Positions 23,967 to 31,065 of a stretch of 64,000 nucleotides of DNA are shown here, in pieces (the stretch's first letter is position 1; each line of letters begins with the position of its first letter). Source of the stretch: Leptofilum sp965223285. Its GTDB lineage: Bacteria > Chloroflexota > Anaerolineae > Promineifilales > Promineifilaceae. Location: the NCBI RefSeq assembly GCF_965223285.1, contig NZ_OZ244997.1:1488001-1552000 (forward strand). Reading direction: 5' to 3'. The position numbers were made by a program, and so were the translations under genes. Below the pieces are notes generated by a model. The model saw only the letters and a program-made list of their open reading frames with translations, did not search any database and was not told the DNA's origin.

Positions 23967-24338
23967 ATGAATCCATTTTCACAATTTCTTCGCCAATGGT
24001 CTAAAGACTGCTCTCTTAATGAGTTTGTGGCGAAGTGGGATCAGTTGGAAGCGGTTGTCGTGCAGGTGCATCGGGAAAAGATGACTGTAGCCGAAGCTGC
24101 ACCCATTTTTGCAGAGGTGTGGCCTTGGCTGCGGCGGCAATATGGGGGATGGGTTGCAACTTTACGGCCGTATTGGCAACAAACCAAAGCTGCCGGTGAG
24201 CAAACCCAAACAGACCCCTTCCAACTCCTGCTCGATTTAGAATCCCCGACGGCTATTTTAGGCAATTGGCGTGCCATGCAGCATCTTCCTGCTGCGCGCG
24301 AGGCACTCAACCACCTGCTGCGTGATCAAAATGACTAA
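23967..24338 (+). CDS. Hypothetical protein, 123 residues
   Basis: Starts 11 bases after the second Usp gene, so it is likely in the same operon. The protein is soluble and mostly helical, rich in Trp (WSKDCS, KWDQL, VWPWLRRQYGGW, YWQQT) with no cysteine cluster or membrane segment. I do not recognise a family. Confidence 0.55.
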   Translation: MNPFSQFLRQWSKDCSLNEFVAKWDQLEAVVVQVHREKMTVAEAAPIFAEVWPWLRRQYGGWVATLRPYWQQTKAAGEQTQTDPFQLLLDLESPTAILGNWRAMQHLPAAREALNHLLRDQND

Positions 24339-24466
24339 CACCCCGCAAAAAAATATTGCGCTAAACCCCATAACCCATTAGAATCAATCTAAAGCCGTAT
24401 GTTATGTTTATGAAAAGTTGAATTAGAGCCGTCTCACAATTGGCTTCTACTTGCAAGCGAGTCCTT

Positions 24467-24925
24467 ATGAAACAAAAACATTCTTTTAATTTCATGATTG
24501 GTCTCCTCATTGGCGGGTTGGTTGGCCTACTGTTTTGGTATTGGCAAAAAAGCACCTCTGCCGAGGATGGCGCGCTGGCACTTTTAGACAAGCTCGCCGC
24601 CACCGAAAAGCGGGTTCGTGAGTTGAAAACAGAAATGGCTAGCGGCGTGGCGGAACCGGAACTTATGCGTAGCATCCCGCTGCCTAACCGGCCAACCGAA
24701 GTACCATCATTTTTGACCAAGAATCGGTCCCCCGAAATTGCCTCTAATGATTTAACACAGGTGAAGGGCATTGGTGCCGTGTTTAACGGCCGTTTGCAAG
24801 CCGCCGAGGTGAAAACCTTTGAGCAACTAAAAGCACTCTCCCCAGAGAGATTGGCGGACATTTTGCAGATTCGTTTGGGACGCGCCGAGAACATTTTGGC
24901 TGAAGCACGTCATTTGAACCAGTAA
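24467..24925 (+). CDS. Membrane-anchored helix-hairpin-helix protein
   Basis: 152 residues from the ATG at 24467. One membrane helix at about residues 9-25 (FMIGLLIGGLVGLLFWYW) is followed by a short coiled segment and a Pro-rich linker. A C-terminal helix-hairpin-helix domain follows (LTQVKGIGAVFNGRLQAAEV, then LKALSPERLADIL). This HhH type (DUF4332-like) is found in DNA-binding and in some membrane-complex proteins. The next gene has the same anchor-plus-HhH plan, so they probably work together. A TTG at 24440 would add nine residues that lack hydrophobic logic. Confidence 0.7.
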   Translation: MKQKHSFNFMIGLLIGGLVGLLFWYWQKSTSAEDGALALLDKLAATEKRVRELKTEMASGVAEPELMRSIPLPNRPTEVPSFLTKNRSPEIASNDLTQVKGIGAVFNGRLQAAEVKTFEQLKALSPERLADILQIRLGRAENILAEARHLNQ

Positions 24926-24946
24926 ATGGCCGGAGGCAGATGATTT

Positions 24947-25945
24947 ATGTCTTTTGAACTGATACTGGCTCTTGTGGTTGGCTTTATCATTGGCGTATTG
25001 GCGGCGTTGTTGATTGATAACCTGACGTTGGTTCGGCGAGTGCAGGAAGCGAATGCAGACAAGCAAAATGCCCGCGCTGACCTGCAAAAGGCACAAATTC
25101 AGCAGCAGGCTATGGCGCAAAAAGTGCAGTTGGCTGAAGTTGATTTGGAAACAGCCATTGCTGAACGCACCCAATTGGAAGAAACCATTGCTCGTCAGCT
25201 CCAAGAAATTGAAGCCAGCCGCGACCAGCTACAAACCACCATTCAAACCACCGAATCTCTTAAAGAAAATGCCCAAGAAGTACAGGAACGGCTGGAAGAG
25301 CTGGATAGTCTACATTTAGCCACCCAGGAACAGTTGGAAACGGCCGTTGCCGAAAATAGTGAGATCGCTACTGAACTCCAGTTGCTGGAGGGTGAAGTGG
25401 CACTGCTGGAAGAAAAAGCAGAGGCGTTGACGCAAAAATTGGCTGAGGCTGAGGCCAAAGTGGGTGAGCGAGGGCAGAAAATTATAGCAATTGAGGCAGA
25501 GTTGGCAGCCGTTGAAAGTGAAAAAGATGCTGCTTTGATGGAACTTGAACAGGCTGAACAGGCGGTCGTGGAGCAAAGCACTCATATAGCAACTTTGCAA
25601 CAGCGGTTGGTAGAAATGGACTTGCTGCGAGAAAAATTGTCTGAAGCCGAGGCCAAGTTGGGAGCAGCCGACTCCGATCTGGAAAAATTACAAAGCACGA
25701 TAGGCGATGTACAGACCAAAATGAGCTACAGCGGCAAGAATCAACTACAGCTTATTAAAGGCATCGGCCCCGCCTATGCTCGCCGCCTGAATGAATTTGG
25801 CATTCAAACCTTCGCCGATCTTGCCGACTGCGAGCCGGAACAGGTGGCCAGTATCATCAAAAAGCGCAATTGGCAATCTGCCGACATCCAGGATTGGCTA
25901 GATGAAGCCAAAGCGTTGGCCGCCACGCTTGAATCTGATGGCTGA
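24947..25945 (+). CDS. Membrane-anchored coiled-coil protein with C-terminal HhH domain
   Basis: 332 residues. The N-terminal membrane helix (ILALVVGFIIGVLAALLI) is followed by about 220 residues of uninterrupted coiled coil rich in Gln, Glu, Ala and Leu. A helix-hairpin-helix domain follows (LQLIKGIGPAYARRLNEFGI, FADLADCEPEQVASII). The rod would hold the HhH domain away from the membrane. It sits 21 bases after a shorter protein of the same plan. Its stop overlaps the acetyltransferase start by eight bases. Confidence 0.7.
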   Translation: MSFELILALVVGFIIGVLAALLIDNLTLVRRVQEANADKQNARADLQKAQIQQQAMAQKVQLAEVDLETAIAERTQLEETIARQLQEIEASRDQLQTTIQTTESLKENAQEVQERLEELDSLHLATQEQLETAVAENSEIATELQLLEGEVALLEEKAEALTQKLAEAEAKVGERGQKIIAIEAELAAVESEKDAALMELEQAEQAVVEQSTHIATLQQRLVEMDLLREKLSEAEAKLGAADSDLEKLQSTIGDVQTKMSYSGKNQLQLIKGIGPAYARRLNEFGIQTFADLADCEPEQVASIIKKRNWQSADIQDWLDEAKALAATLESDG

Positions 25946-26504
25946 CGTTGCGATACGGCCGTTCCTTCCCCAATATCTAACACAGCTGCCCCAGGTAATT
26001 ACGGGCTACACCACCAGCGAGATTTACGCCATTGCCAAAGATGAATGGGATACAGTCGTAACTTTTTCCCTCAAACTTGTATCTTTGCCCACCCCCAAAA
26101 CCATTACCTACAACCATTTGGATGAAGCTGAACTGGCTCGTCTGGGTCAGATTGTGGCTGTTGGAATGTCTCTGGGAGCATTTTTTGAGGCGCAGTTGGT
26201 CGGCGTGGCCTTGGCCAGTGCGGAAGTGTGGAATAGCAGCCTGCGCGTCTGGGAATTGCATGTAACCGAAGAGTGGCGCGGGCAGGGGATTGGTCGGCGG
26301 TTAATGGAAGGCGTGGTGGATACGGCCGTTGCCCACAGGCTGCGGGTCATCGTTTGCGAAACGCAGAGCAGTAACGTGCCAGCCATTCGCGCCTATCGCA
26401 AGCTGGGCTTTGTGCTAGATGGCATTGACTTGTCGTATTACAGCAATGAGGATGTGCAAAAAGAAGATGTGGCCATTTTTATGAAGCGGCATTTGCCTGG
26501 ATGA
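25938..26504 (+). CDS. GNAT-family N-acetyltransferase
   Basis: 188 residues from the ATG at 25938, which overlaps the previous stop. The acetyl-CoA site is intact: LHVTEEWRGQGIGRRLM (motif A, R-G-Q-G-I-G), then ETQSSNVPAIRAYRKLGF (motif B). The substrate is unknown. The 3' end overlaps the 3' end of the convergent acnX small-subunit gene by 26 bases. Confidence 0.85.
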   Translation: MADVAIRPFLPQYLTQLPQVITGYTTSEIYAIAKDEWDTVVTFSLKLVSLPTPKTITYNHLDEAELARLGQIVAVGMSLGAFFEAQLVGVALASAEVWNSSLRVWELHVTEEWRGQGIGRRLMEGVVDTAVAHRLRVIVCETQSSNVPAIRAYRKLGFVLDGIDLSYYSNEDVQKEDVAIFMKRHLPG

Positions 26505-26916
26505 TAATCGTTCCATCCTCGTGCACAGTGAGATGCTGCCCCGTCTGAATTTTTACGTAATCGTCGCTGACAAGCACCAGCACGGGCGGAGATTGATCGT
26601 ACAGTTCGCGGGCCACAGCCGCACCCAAAGCCAAAATACCATCTATCTCAGACGTAATGATGGCAGCTGGTGCGGTGCCTTGCTTGACCGCTTCTAGCAA
26701 GATGCTGCTAGCGCTGCTAGAACCACGCCCCGATGGCAAAACCAGTATCCGATTTGTCACAATCTCCCCTGCCTGTGGGTGCCGCTTATCAATAATTTCG
26801 CCAGTCTCTGGGTTTAATCCACCCCAAAGGCTAAGTGGTTCTGCCAAGACCAGCGCGTTCCCTGCGCCGCTTCCCGGCACCAGCGTCTTTGCCTCAAATT
26901 GGATTGCATGGTTCAT
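26479..26916 (-). CDS. Aconitase X small (swivel) subunit, DUF126
   Basis: 145 residues of the AcnX swivel domain family. Visible features are AKTLVPGSGAGNALVL, EPLSLWGGLNPETGEIIDKRHPQAGE, and the Ser/Gly-rich LPSGRGSSSASSILLEA. It pairs with the large subunit encoded at 32928-34193. In archaea this two-subunit enzyme is a mevalonate-5-phosphate dehydratase; fused bacterial forms act on hydroxyproline. Which applies here is open. The ATG overlaps the stop of the lasso B2-nucleotidyltransferase gene by four bases, so the two are translationally coupled. Confidence 0.85.
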   Translation of the reverse strand: MNHAIQFEAKTLVPGSGAGNALVLAEPLSLWGGLNPETGEIIDKRHPQAGEIVTNRILVLPSGRGSSSASSILLEAVKQGTAPAAIITSEIDGILALGAAVARELYDQSPPVLVLVSDDYVKIQTGQHLTVHEDGTIIIQANAAS

Positions 26917-28646
26917 TCTGTTTGCCCTAGCCAGCCTGCGAGTAAACTGCGGCGTTCGGCCGTTTTTGTAATTTCGTTTTTACCTCGCAACAACAACCAC
27001 GCTCTTTTACTGTTGCGGCGAATGACATCATAAAAGTTGACGAAATAATATAGCCATATTTTTTTGTTGTTATGTGGTGTGCCATACCGCCAGGCCAATC
27101 TCTTGCGGGTAGGGAAAAAGAAGCTCAAGGCAAACTTGGCCTTAGCTATAGTTGTGTTGTTGCTTTTGAGTTGCGAGAAATTTTTCGAGACTTTTTTGTT
27201 TTCTTCGCGGCCTCGTAATAAATGTGATTTGGCAAGGGCCATAAGGCTATCTGGCATCTGTTCCGGTTTGAGTTGGTGGAGGATTTCGGGGGGAACGGCC
27301 GTATTCCAAAATGAATTTATCAATGCCAATGTGAGGTAAACGCCTCGTTGCCATTTCCAGTTGATAGCATTTTCTACAACTTTTTCCCAAGACAAATCAT
27401 CGCCATAATGATCAATAACCAAAGCAATATCGCACAGGCTCCTGAGATCGAAAGCAAACTGATGGTTGTAGGAAGCATGCAAGGCAAGATGGAGCAGTTG
27501 CAGGTGGGGCTGGAATGCGAACAAGTCAGTTCCAGCAATGGTGTAGAGCATTACATCTTGCCAGATTGACTCAGACGGTATTGAATAAGGGCGATTTGGA
27601 AGAATAATATGCCAATGTGGTTCAATCTGAAAATTGAGATTTTTCTTGGCAAAAGATGGCAGGTGGTGGTGGTGTTCAAAGGTTGCCTCCAGGGCTAGCG
27701 GGCGCGTTTCCTGCCAGCCCCGATGATGCAGAATTTCTATCATTTTGGGGATATGTTCTTGGGTTATTAGTAGGTCCAAATCTCCCATGGCTCGCTGGCC
27801 GATATGAGGGTAAACGGCCGTCGCCAAAAACGCCCCCTTTAGCAGTACAACAGGAATATTTGCTGGTTGCATCGCTCGGTTAAGCAGATTCAGCTCACGG
27901 TAGATAGCCAAATTTTGCAAGGTTATCTGCTGCTGCCTCTGTTTTAACTGGGACAAAAGCTGGGTCGGAACGGCCGTATGCCCATTCAAGGCTTCTAATC
28001 GTGCTAAAAAATATGTTTCAATGTGCTGTTGTTGCGCGAGATGAATTAACGCCTGCCACTCAGTTTCATCTAGCTGGGCAAGCTGGCCGACAGTTGCTTT
28101 TTGTGGTGCAGGGTTGAGGGTGGCTAGCAATAATTCTTGAAGGTGAGCATGGGTATGGTAGTTTACCGACGTTATCTCTTCGTTTTCGGCCAGGTTTTTT
28201 TCTAAGGATTGCTCAGCAAAACAAGAGATGACAGAAAATCGCTCATGATTTGCTTTGCCGGTGATAATTTCTGAGCCACAGCGCAGCCACGCATGAGCCT
28301 CCATCTGCTGTGATTGATCTTTGGCTAATCCCAAGTAGAGAGTAGTAGGAATGTGACGGCGGCGCAGCATTGCTTTGGCACTAATTGCTTGGGCCAAACA
28401 GGCACTTTCCCACGGCGTACGGTGAGAAAGTGCACGAACCGCCCAGCTAATGCGCTCCGCTTCCTTTGCTATTTTTCCTGGCACATTGGCAGCACTTTCC
28501 AGCCCCACTTCACCCAGCTTAGGCGCAATGTGGCGAAATGGCATGAGCCGTAAGCCAAGTCGGGCAATGGCTAACCAAAGCGTGGCTTCCAGCAATAGGA
28601 AGCGGTCTGCCCAGCATAGCTGCCGAAATTTAGCCAGATTGCTCAT
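26913..28646 (-). CDS. Lasso-peptide B2 leader peptidase fused to a nucleotidyltransferase
   Basis: 577 residues. Residues 1 to about 150 are the transglutaminase-like B2 protease (Lasso_B2): Cys near 83 in TPWESACLAQA and His near 118 in EAHAWLRCG are the expected catalytic pair. From about residue 160 to the end is a nucleotidyltransferase of the NTP_transf_5 family, seen in VVLLKGAFLA and the DLDLL metal motif after GQRAMG. Separate B2 and nucleotidyltransferase genes occur in other lasso clusters; here they are fused. B2 removes the leader peptide. The NTase may modify the product. The start is ATG 28646 inside the B1 gene (17-base overlap). Confidence 0.82.
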   Translation of the reverse strand: MSNLAKFRQLCWADRFLLLEATLWLAIARLGLRLMPFRHIAPKLGEVGLESAANVPGKIAKEAERISWAVRALSHRTPWESACLAQAISAKAMLRRRHIPTTLYLGLAKDQSQQMEAHAWLRCGSEIITGKANHERFSVISCFAEQSLEKNLAENEEITSVNYHTHAHLQELLLATLNPAPQKATVGQLAQLDETEWQALIHLAQQQHIETYFLARLEALNGHTAVPTQLLSQLKQRQQQITLQNLAIYRELNLLNRAMQPANIPVVLLKGAFLATAVYPHIGQRAMGDLDLLITQEHIPKMIEILHHRGWQETRPLALEATFEHHHHLPSFAKKNLNFQIEPHWHIILPNRPYSIPSESIWQDVMLYTIAGTDLFAFQPHLQLLHLALHASYNHQFAFDLRSLCDIALVIDHYGDDLSWEKVVENAINWKWQRGVYLTLALINSFWNTAVPPEILHQLKPEQMPDSLMALAKSHLLRGREENKKVSKNFSQLKSNNTTIAKAKFALSFFFPTRKRLAWRYGTPHNNKKIWLYYFVNFYDVIRRNSKRAWLLLRGKNEITKTAERRSLLAGWLGQTE

Positions 28647-28926
28647 CAATAATTCGGATCATATCTTCTTGCAAAAGTTCGGTTAAAAATGCCAGAACAT
28701 CGGTTTGGCATTGCGCCAGACCGACATCAAAGGCTTCTGCGAGCTTTTGACAAAGCGTTTCAACATTTGTGGGTTCAGAAATATTTTCCCAAATGAAGCT
28801 GCCAATGCTATCTAGGCCATAATAGTTGCCTTTTTCAAGGCTCATCATGACAACTTCATTTTCTACAGTGGAGGTGATAAATTCATCTGAGCGAATGATT
28901 TTGCTGGTAATTGCTAAATTTTTCAT
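28630..28926 (-). CDS. Lasso-peptide B1 / PqqD-family leader-recognition protein
   Basis: 98 residues of the RiPP recognition element fold: an N-terminal three-strand sheet (VENEVVMMSLEKGNYYGLDSIG) with the typical Y-G-L-D-S, then helices with FIWENI and a C-terminal LLQEDMIRII. It binds the precursor leader and presents it to the B2 protease. It lies between the sulfotransferase (nine-base gap) and the B2 fusion (overlap). Confidence 0.88.
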   Translation of the reverse strand: MKNLAITSKIIRSDEFITSTVENEVVMMSLEKGNYYGLDSIGSFIWENISEPTNVETLCQKLAEAFDVGLAQCQTDVLAFLTELLQEDMIRIIDEQSG

Positions 28927-28935
28927 ATTGCCTCG

Positions 28936-29805
28936 TTAATCATTGGATATGATGGGCTGGTCTTCTTCGTTTAGGTAGCCAAATTGCTGCATGACATTGC
29001 GATGATTATTGCATACGGTGGCAATTTGATTTTGGCTCAATTCGTGTTGCCACCCACCGCTTTTCCCCTGACGAAAAAACATTGGTGAATTGGGGCGACG
29101 TTCCGCAAAGCCAACGGCCGTTTCTTGCTGTTTTAACTGATCGAAGGAAGAAAAACGAATTGCTTTTTCTAGTCGGGGCAAATCAAACGGCAGCCCAACA
29201 GCTTGAATCAGCTGCTTGAACGTTTGCTCCGGCTGGCAGCACAACTGTTCATACCGTATCAAATGTAATGGCATTTCCCTCTGGTTTGCCCAGCTCGTAA
29301 CGTGTGCGTGCCAGCTACCTACAAATTGAGGCAGTTGCCGATTGAGTTTTTCTACGGAGCTGGCCAGTGCATAAGATTCATCTGCCAAAGTTGAAATTGC
29401 CTCATCCAATGACAGGCTGTAATGATTTGCCAGGGAGGCAACAATGTCTAATGGGTTGCGAATGATGTAGACGGCCGTCTTCGTTGCCGCGCCTGGAAAG
29501 AGCGATTCACCACCATCATTGCGTCGCCAGGCGTCGTGAACTTTGACAAATAACGTTTCGCTAGATTCTTTTGCCCATCGTTGGTACATAAACGGCCGTA
29601 TCTGATCAATTTCCGTAGGCGTCAAATCAGAGGACTCCACGCCAGTTAATCGGTCGAAAAGTGCCCGCGTGCTAGAATGCAGCCCTTCTGGCATTTTGTT
29701 AATGTCTGCGGGTGCTTCTCCGTTAAGCAAGTAGTTGTTCAGGAAGATGCGTACCCATGTATTGCCAGATTTAGGATAAGACGCAAGCCAAACAATCTTG
29801 TTCAT
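28936..29805 (-). CDS. Sulfotransferase family protein of the lasso cluster
   Basis: 289 residues with both PAPS-binding motifs: the 5'-phosphosulfate loop YPKSGNTWVR at the N-terminus and the 3'-phosphate motif IRNPLDIVASLANHY near residue 115. A WKHELS-like end is present as GGWQHEL. It could sulfate the lasso peptide or another small molecule. Sulfotransferases are recurring accessory genes in lasso clusters, though I cannot say which residue is modified. Its ATG overlaps the kinase stop by four bases. Confidence 0.85.
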   Translation of the reverse strand: MNKIVWLASYPKSGNTWVRIFLNNYLLNGEAPADINKMPEGLHSSTRALFDRLTGVESSDLTPTEIDQIRPFMYQRWAKESSETLFVKVHDAWRRNDGGESLFPGAATKTAVYIIRNPLDIVASLANHYSLSLDEAISTLADESYALASSVEKLNRQLPQFVGSWHAHVTSWANQREMPLHLIRYEQLCCQPEQTFKQLIQAVGLPFDLPRLEKAIRFSSFDQLKQQETAVGFAERRPNSPMFFRQGKSGGWQHELSQNQIATVCNNHRNVMQQFGYLNEEDQPIISND

Positions 29806-30707
29806 GACAAAAAATCTGCTTCAAGGCGGTCGGCCAAAGCATGGGGTTGAAATGGTTCATCAGGACGATATACGCGGACGATTTTGGCGTAATTAGAAGT
29901 CGCAACGGCTTGCTTGAAATGCGCCACGTGTCGCCCCATCCGTTTGAGAGCCATTTTTTGCCAGGTATGGTCCAAAAGAAGATTGAACTTCCGCGCATCA
30001 TGTAATTGTTCCAGACGAACCTCTGGCTCATTTTGCGGGGTGAGTGCGTAGACAGCGTGCAGTGGCAGCGGGTCTTTGGCTAATGGTAATTCAGCAGGAA
30101 CAGAGAATTTTGCCAGTTCAGGCCGGATGCGGCTGAGACTTTCGGTTGGTTTATTGAGCTTTTTGGCACTGTCGGCCCAAAGTTTTAGATGAGGGTAGCT
30201 GGGATGTACGTACGGCCGTTCGGCTTCATCAAAACTAATTGCAGCAAGATCGTCGGTGAGCATACCATAGCCTCGGGCCACAAAGGTTGCCAGCAAAGTG
30301 GATTTACCGTAGCCAGAATGCCCTGCGAATAAGACCGCACCTTTTGGCGTGCGAATGCCGCTGGCATGAAGGGGGAGGAGTCCACGTTGATGCAGCAACA
30401 ATGAAGCGGCCGTTCCCAGCAAGAACAGCCGAATTCGAGTCTCTGCGGCGGTTTTTTCTGGGGCAATGGTGATTTTTTGCCCCCCTTCTACCAAATATCT
30501 TGCGACTTTCGGAAAGTGAAAAATAACAGCCTCAGGGGAGATTTGCTGAAATGGGCCTGCCTTGGATGATGCAGGCAGAAGTTGCGGGACATCCCCAAAG
30601 CAAACTACAACATCAGTATTTGCCTCCTTATTTGGTACCGGTGTTCCCAACTCTTTACAAAGAAACGGGAGACTCCAGACAAGACCAAAGGCAAAATAAT
30701 GCCGCAT
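29802..30707 (-). CDS. HPr kinase-like lasso-peptide tailoring kinase
   Basis: 301 residues from the ATG at 30707. The P-loop GHSGYGKSTLL follows LPLHASGI, the usual arrangement of HPr-kinase homologues. TDDLAAI supplies the second acidic metal site. The N-terminal YFAFGLVWSLPF matches the family start. Homologues in paeninodin-type clusters phosphorylate the lasso peptide near its C-terminus on Ser. The core here ends Thr-Thr-Ile, so the target residue may differ. A GTG at 30755 would add 16 residues; neither start has a good ribosome site. Confidence 0.8.
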   Translation of the reverse strand: MRHYFAFGLVWSLPFLCKELGTPVPNKEANTDVVVCFGDVPQLLPASSKAGPFQQISPEAVIFHFPKVARYLVEGGQKITIAPEKTAAETRIRLFLLGTAASLLLHQRGLLPLHASGIRTPKGAVLFAGHSGYGKSTLLATFVARGYGMLTDDLAAISFDEAERPYVHPSYPHLKLWADSAKKLNKPTESLSRIRPELAKFSVPAELPLAKDPLPLHAVYALTPQNEPEVRLEQLHDARKFNLLLDHTWQKMALKRMGRHVAHFKQAVATSNYAKIVRVYRPDEPFQPHALADRLEADFLS

Positions 30708-30801
30708 TATCACTAGACGCCCATCATGTTTTTGGATAAGTGGCAAATTTCGCACGCGTTCACGCGTAACAAATAACCACCTGAGCTAACTTGAAAGATT
30801 G

Positions 30802-30966
30802 CTAAATGGTAGTGCCCCGCGTCATGTCAGCATTGCTGCCTCCGAATAATGCGGTGTCCAAGCTAATTTGAAGTTTTTTGAGCTGAGGTTTTTGCCAGAG
30901 TGGTTTATTGGTCTCATTCGCTTCTTTTGTTTGGGCATCATTGAGCAGCGGTGTATTTTTCTTCAT
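30802..30966 (-). CDS. Lasso-peptide precursor, 54 residues
   Basis: The start is ATG 30966 with AAAGGAG five bases upstream. The leader carries a YxxPxL-like recognition motif as WQKPQL and ends ...LDTA with Thr at the penultimate position, the usual lasso rule. That gives a 15-residue core LFGGSNADMTRGTTI with Asp at position 8, which would close an eight-residue ring on Leu1. Starting one residue earlier (Ala) would give a nine-residue ring but break the Thr rule. A Leu at position 1 is unusual; Gly is commonest. It sits between the cyclase and kinase genes, as expected for the precursor. Confidence 0.8.
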   Translation of the reverse strand: MKKNTPLLNDAQTKEANETNKPLWQKPQLKKLQISLDTALFGGSNADMTRGTTI

Positions 30967-31065
30967 GATATCTCCTTTGATTTGCACAATTACAGAGTTT
31001 GATACTTCAGCTAAAAATGATTATAGCTTTAGTTTAATTTAGTAACAATACTGATCAAAAATGAT

